DNA of 6,463 nucleotides from Candidatus Avelusimicrobium alvi (GTDB lineage: Bacteria > Elusimicrobiota > Elusimicrobia > Elusimicrobiales > Elusimicrobiaceae), in contig DCTQ01000109.1 in assembly GCA_002329395.1 (NCBI GenBank), positions 1 to 6,463 of the forward strand. The letters run 5' to 3'. Of the stretch, positions 5,061 through 6,463 are shown one piece after another. The notes under the pieces were generated by a model. It ran no database searches. It saw only the letters and a list, made by a program, of their open reading frames with translations, and was not told where the DNA came from. Numbering within the stretch: the first letter of the stretch is position 1; every line of letters starts with the position of its first letter. Position numbers and translations under genes: made by a program.

Positions 5061-6463
5061 ATGAAAAAAACCGCTGGCAAAATTATTCTGATTGTATGCT
5101 GCGCGGCAGTAATTGCCTTCTTGCTGCTGCCCTTTTTGGAAACAACCGCGCCCGACAAAACCGCCGGAGCGGGCAAAAAAGCCACTCCCCAGATTTTTAC
5201 TTCCAATCCGCTGACGGACCTCGTCAACCGCATTGCGCGCTTTTTCGGCGCCTCGCGCGGCGCGCAGCAGCCGCCCCAAACGTTAACCGCCCGGCAGGCC
5301 GCCGAGCAGTTCGGCGCGCCCGAAGGCGGGGAAGCCTACGCGGACGCGCGCGCGGCGGGCAATTATATTTCCACCGAAGAAACCCCCGACGCGGGCCGCC
5401 GGTATAATTACGGCGACGCCTCCCTGCAAAACGAAGAGGGAGACTGGGTGCTCATCCGCCAAACCACGCCCGACGGCGTAAACCCCGGCATGCACGAAGT
5501 AAACAGCCAGGAAAACGCCTACGACGCCTATATGCGCCAGGAACGCGCCGCGCGCTTCACGCCGGCGGCACGTATGAAACAGCGCAAAGCCGTGCCCGAT
5601 TCCAAACTGGCCCGTTTCTTTAACCCCATCAAACGCTTTTTTGGTTTTGACGATACGGAAGAAAAACTGCCCAACGCCGATATTTGGGATGACGAACAGG
5701 CCGCCGTGCTGGCCTCATCCGACGGATTTGGCCGCTCGCGCGGGAAAAACGGCAGTTCTTTTGCCCGAGGAGGCAATATGGATATCGGCGGCATCGGCGG
5801 CGGCCTGCCGGACGGCGGCTCCGACGGACAGACGACAAACCTCCTTTCGTATCTGGACCCGGACGCCGCGCTTGACCAAGTGGCGGACTTCCTGGCCGAT
5901 TCCAAATATCCCAACCCCAAAAACCCGCAGGAACAGAAAGCCAAAGAAGATTACCGGCAAAAACGCCGCGAAGAAAATCGCAGATTTTTTATGGCAAAAG
6001 CACAGGAACGCCTGAACCGTCTGGCGGCCGGCCAGGAACCGAAGGATGAGCTGAACAGCATTTTATCCGGCTGTACGGGTACGGCGCCCCGCCCGGTTAA
6101 AAGCGTAAACTCCTGCGCAATGCCCGGCACGAAATACCAGCCGGCCTCCCAAGATGAAATCCAAGCCGTTAAAACGCAAAACGCCAATCTGTTTTTCCAA
6201 AAAACAAACAAAATAATGCCGGCTTCGCCCATTATGGTAGTACTGTCGCGCGCGACGGATATCCCCCAGGAAAACCTGGAAGGCGCGAAAGAAGAGTACT
6301 TAAAAACCAGAGAAATTTATGATTTCATGTTACAGAATGAGGACTGTTCTTCCAAGCCCTGCTATTGGGTAGCCAACGCGCAGCAAAACAACCCCGAACT
6401 GGTAGAATCGGTGGAAGCGGCCGGCGCCACCTTTAAAGGCGACCCGCTGGGCAAATACCAGAA
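5061..6463 (+). CDS. Membrane-anchored or secreted protein of unknown function, 3'-truncated by the window end
   Basis: The frame is open from ATG 5061 to the last base (467 codons plus 2 nt, no stop), so the protein is longer than seen. GGAG at 5052-5055, 5 nt upstream, supports the start. Residues 7-26 (KIILIVCCAAVIAFLLLPFL) after MKKTAG form one hydrophobic segment, a signal anchor or signal peptide. The rest is hydrophilic and looks low-complexity or disordered. Landmarks are a proline/alanine-rich region (~65-110), the related motifs NRIARFFG (56-63) and NPIKRFFG (188-195), a Gly/Asp-rich stretch (237-256), and a charged helix (~287-325). A later part may be folded and has four cysteines (338, 352, 429, 434), suggesting disulfides outside the cytoplasm. 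I do not recognise the family and no enzymatic motif is visible. It follows the exported protease by 142 bp but seems to have its own promoter. Confidence 0.85.
   Translation, partial: MKKTAGKIILIVCCAAVIAFLLLPFLETTAPDKTAGAGKKATPQIFTSNPLTDLVNRIARFFGASRGAQQPPQTLTARQAAEQFGAPEGGEAYADARAAGNYISTEETPDAGRRYNYGDASLQNEEGDWVLIRQTTPDGVNPGMHEVNSQENAYDAYMRQERAARFTPAARMKQRKAVPDSKLARFFNPIKRFFGFDDTEEKLPNADIWDDEQAAVLASSDGFGRSRGKNGSSFARGGNMDIGGIGGGLPDGGSDGQTTNLLSYLDPDAALDQVADFLADSKYPNPKNPQEQKAKEDYRQKRREENRRFFMAKAQERLNRLAAGQEPKDELNSILSGCTGTAPRPVKSVNSCAMPGTKYQPASQDEIQAVKTQNANLFFQKTNKIMPASPIMVVLSRATDIPQENLEGAKEEYLKTREIYDFMLQNEDCSSKPCYWVANAQQNNPELVESVEAAGATFKGDPLGKYQ

Noticed and set aside
5528..5944. 138-aa minus-strand frame and overlapping plus-strand frames in 5057-6015
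   Set aside because: The frame from 5061 is open through the whole region with a signal segment and ribosome site. The others are compositionally odd shadows.

Overview
The window carries six protein genes on compact DNA with short intergenic gaps. No tRNA, rRNA, CRISPR array, phage or transposon signature was seen. Gram-negative-type signal peptides, a DUF4912 + GH57 glucan-branching pair and moderately GC-rich coding suggest a bacterium with an outer envelope. I lean weakly towards Elusimicrobiota, from gene-content memory only; no marker in the window settles the phylum.

Layout. (1) 1-70 is a perfect 24-bp inverted repeat that folds the first gene back on itself. The reverse strand of 1-50 encodes the peptide that should precede the direct-strand peptide, so this is most likely a fold-back (chimeric) contig end. 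(2) 48-548 is the 3' part of a DUF4912 gene, 1 nt upstream of (3) 550-2172, a complete GH57 alpha-glucan branching enzyme with both catalytic acids. The two form an operon for storage-glucan metabolism, closed by a hairpin terminator at 2193-2217. (4) 2293-3531 is a secreted 412-aa protein of unknown function with degenerate repeats. It ends at a symmetric bidirectional terminator (3541-3578) shared with the convergent (5) greA gene (3594-4067, minus). (6) Divergent from greA, 4169-4918 encodes a small exported HtrA-type (S1C) serine protease without a PDZ domain. (7) From 5061 to the window end runs an open, unfinished gene for a membrane-anchored or secreted protein of unknown function.

Regulation. 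The unknown secreted protein and the protease both have a -10 box so close to the ATG that the predicted transcripts start at, or within a base or two of, the start codon (leaderless). They share the 9-mer GATTTATTG upstream. By contrast greA, the branching enzyme and the last gene have Shine-Dalgarno sites. greA and the last gene each have a TTGAAA-N17-TAnACT promoter.

Most unusual: a ~36-nt structured element occurs in two intergenic gaps (2225-2260 and 4921-4955), each time upstream of a gene for an exported protein of unknown function. Base changes between copies largely preserve a hairpin, and a third segment could compete for the same strand. It may be a dispersed repeat or a small cis-regulatory RNA. 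Together with the repeat-bearing secreted protein and the truncated exported protein, it is the best candidate here for something undescribed.
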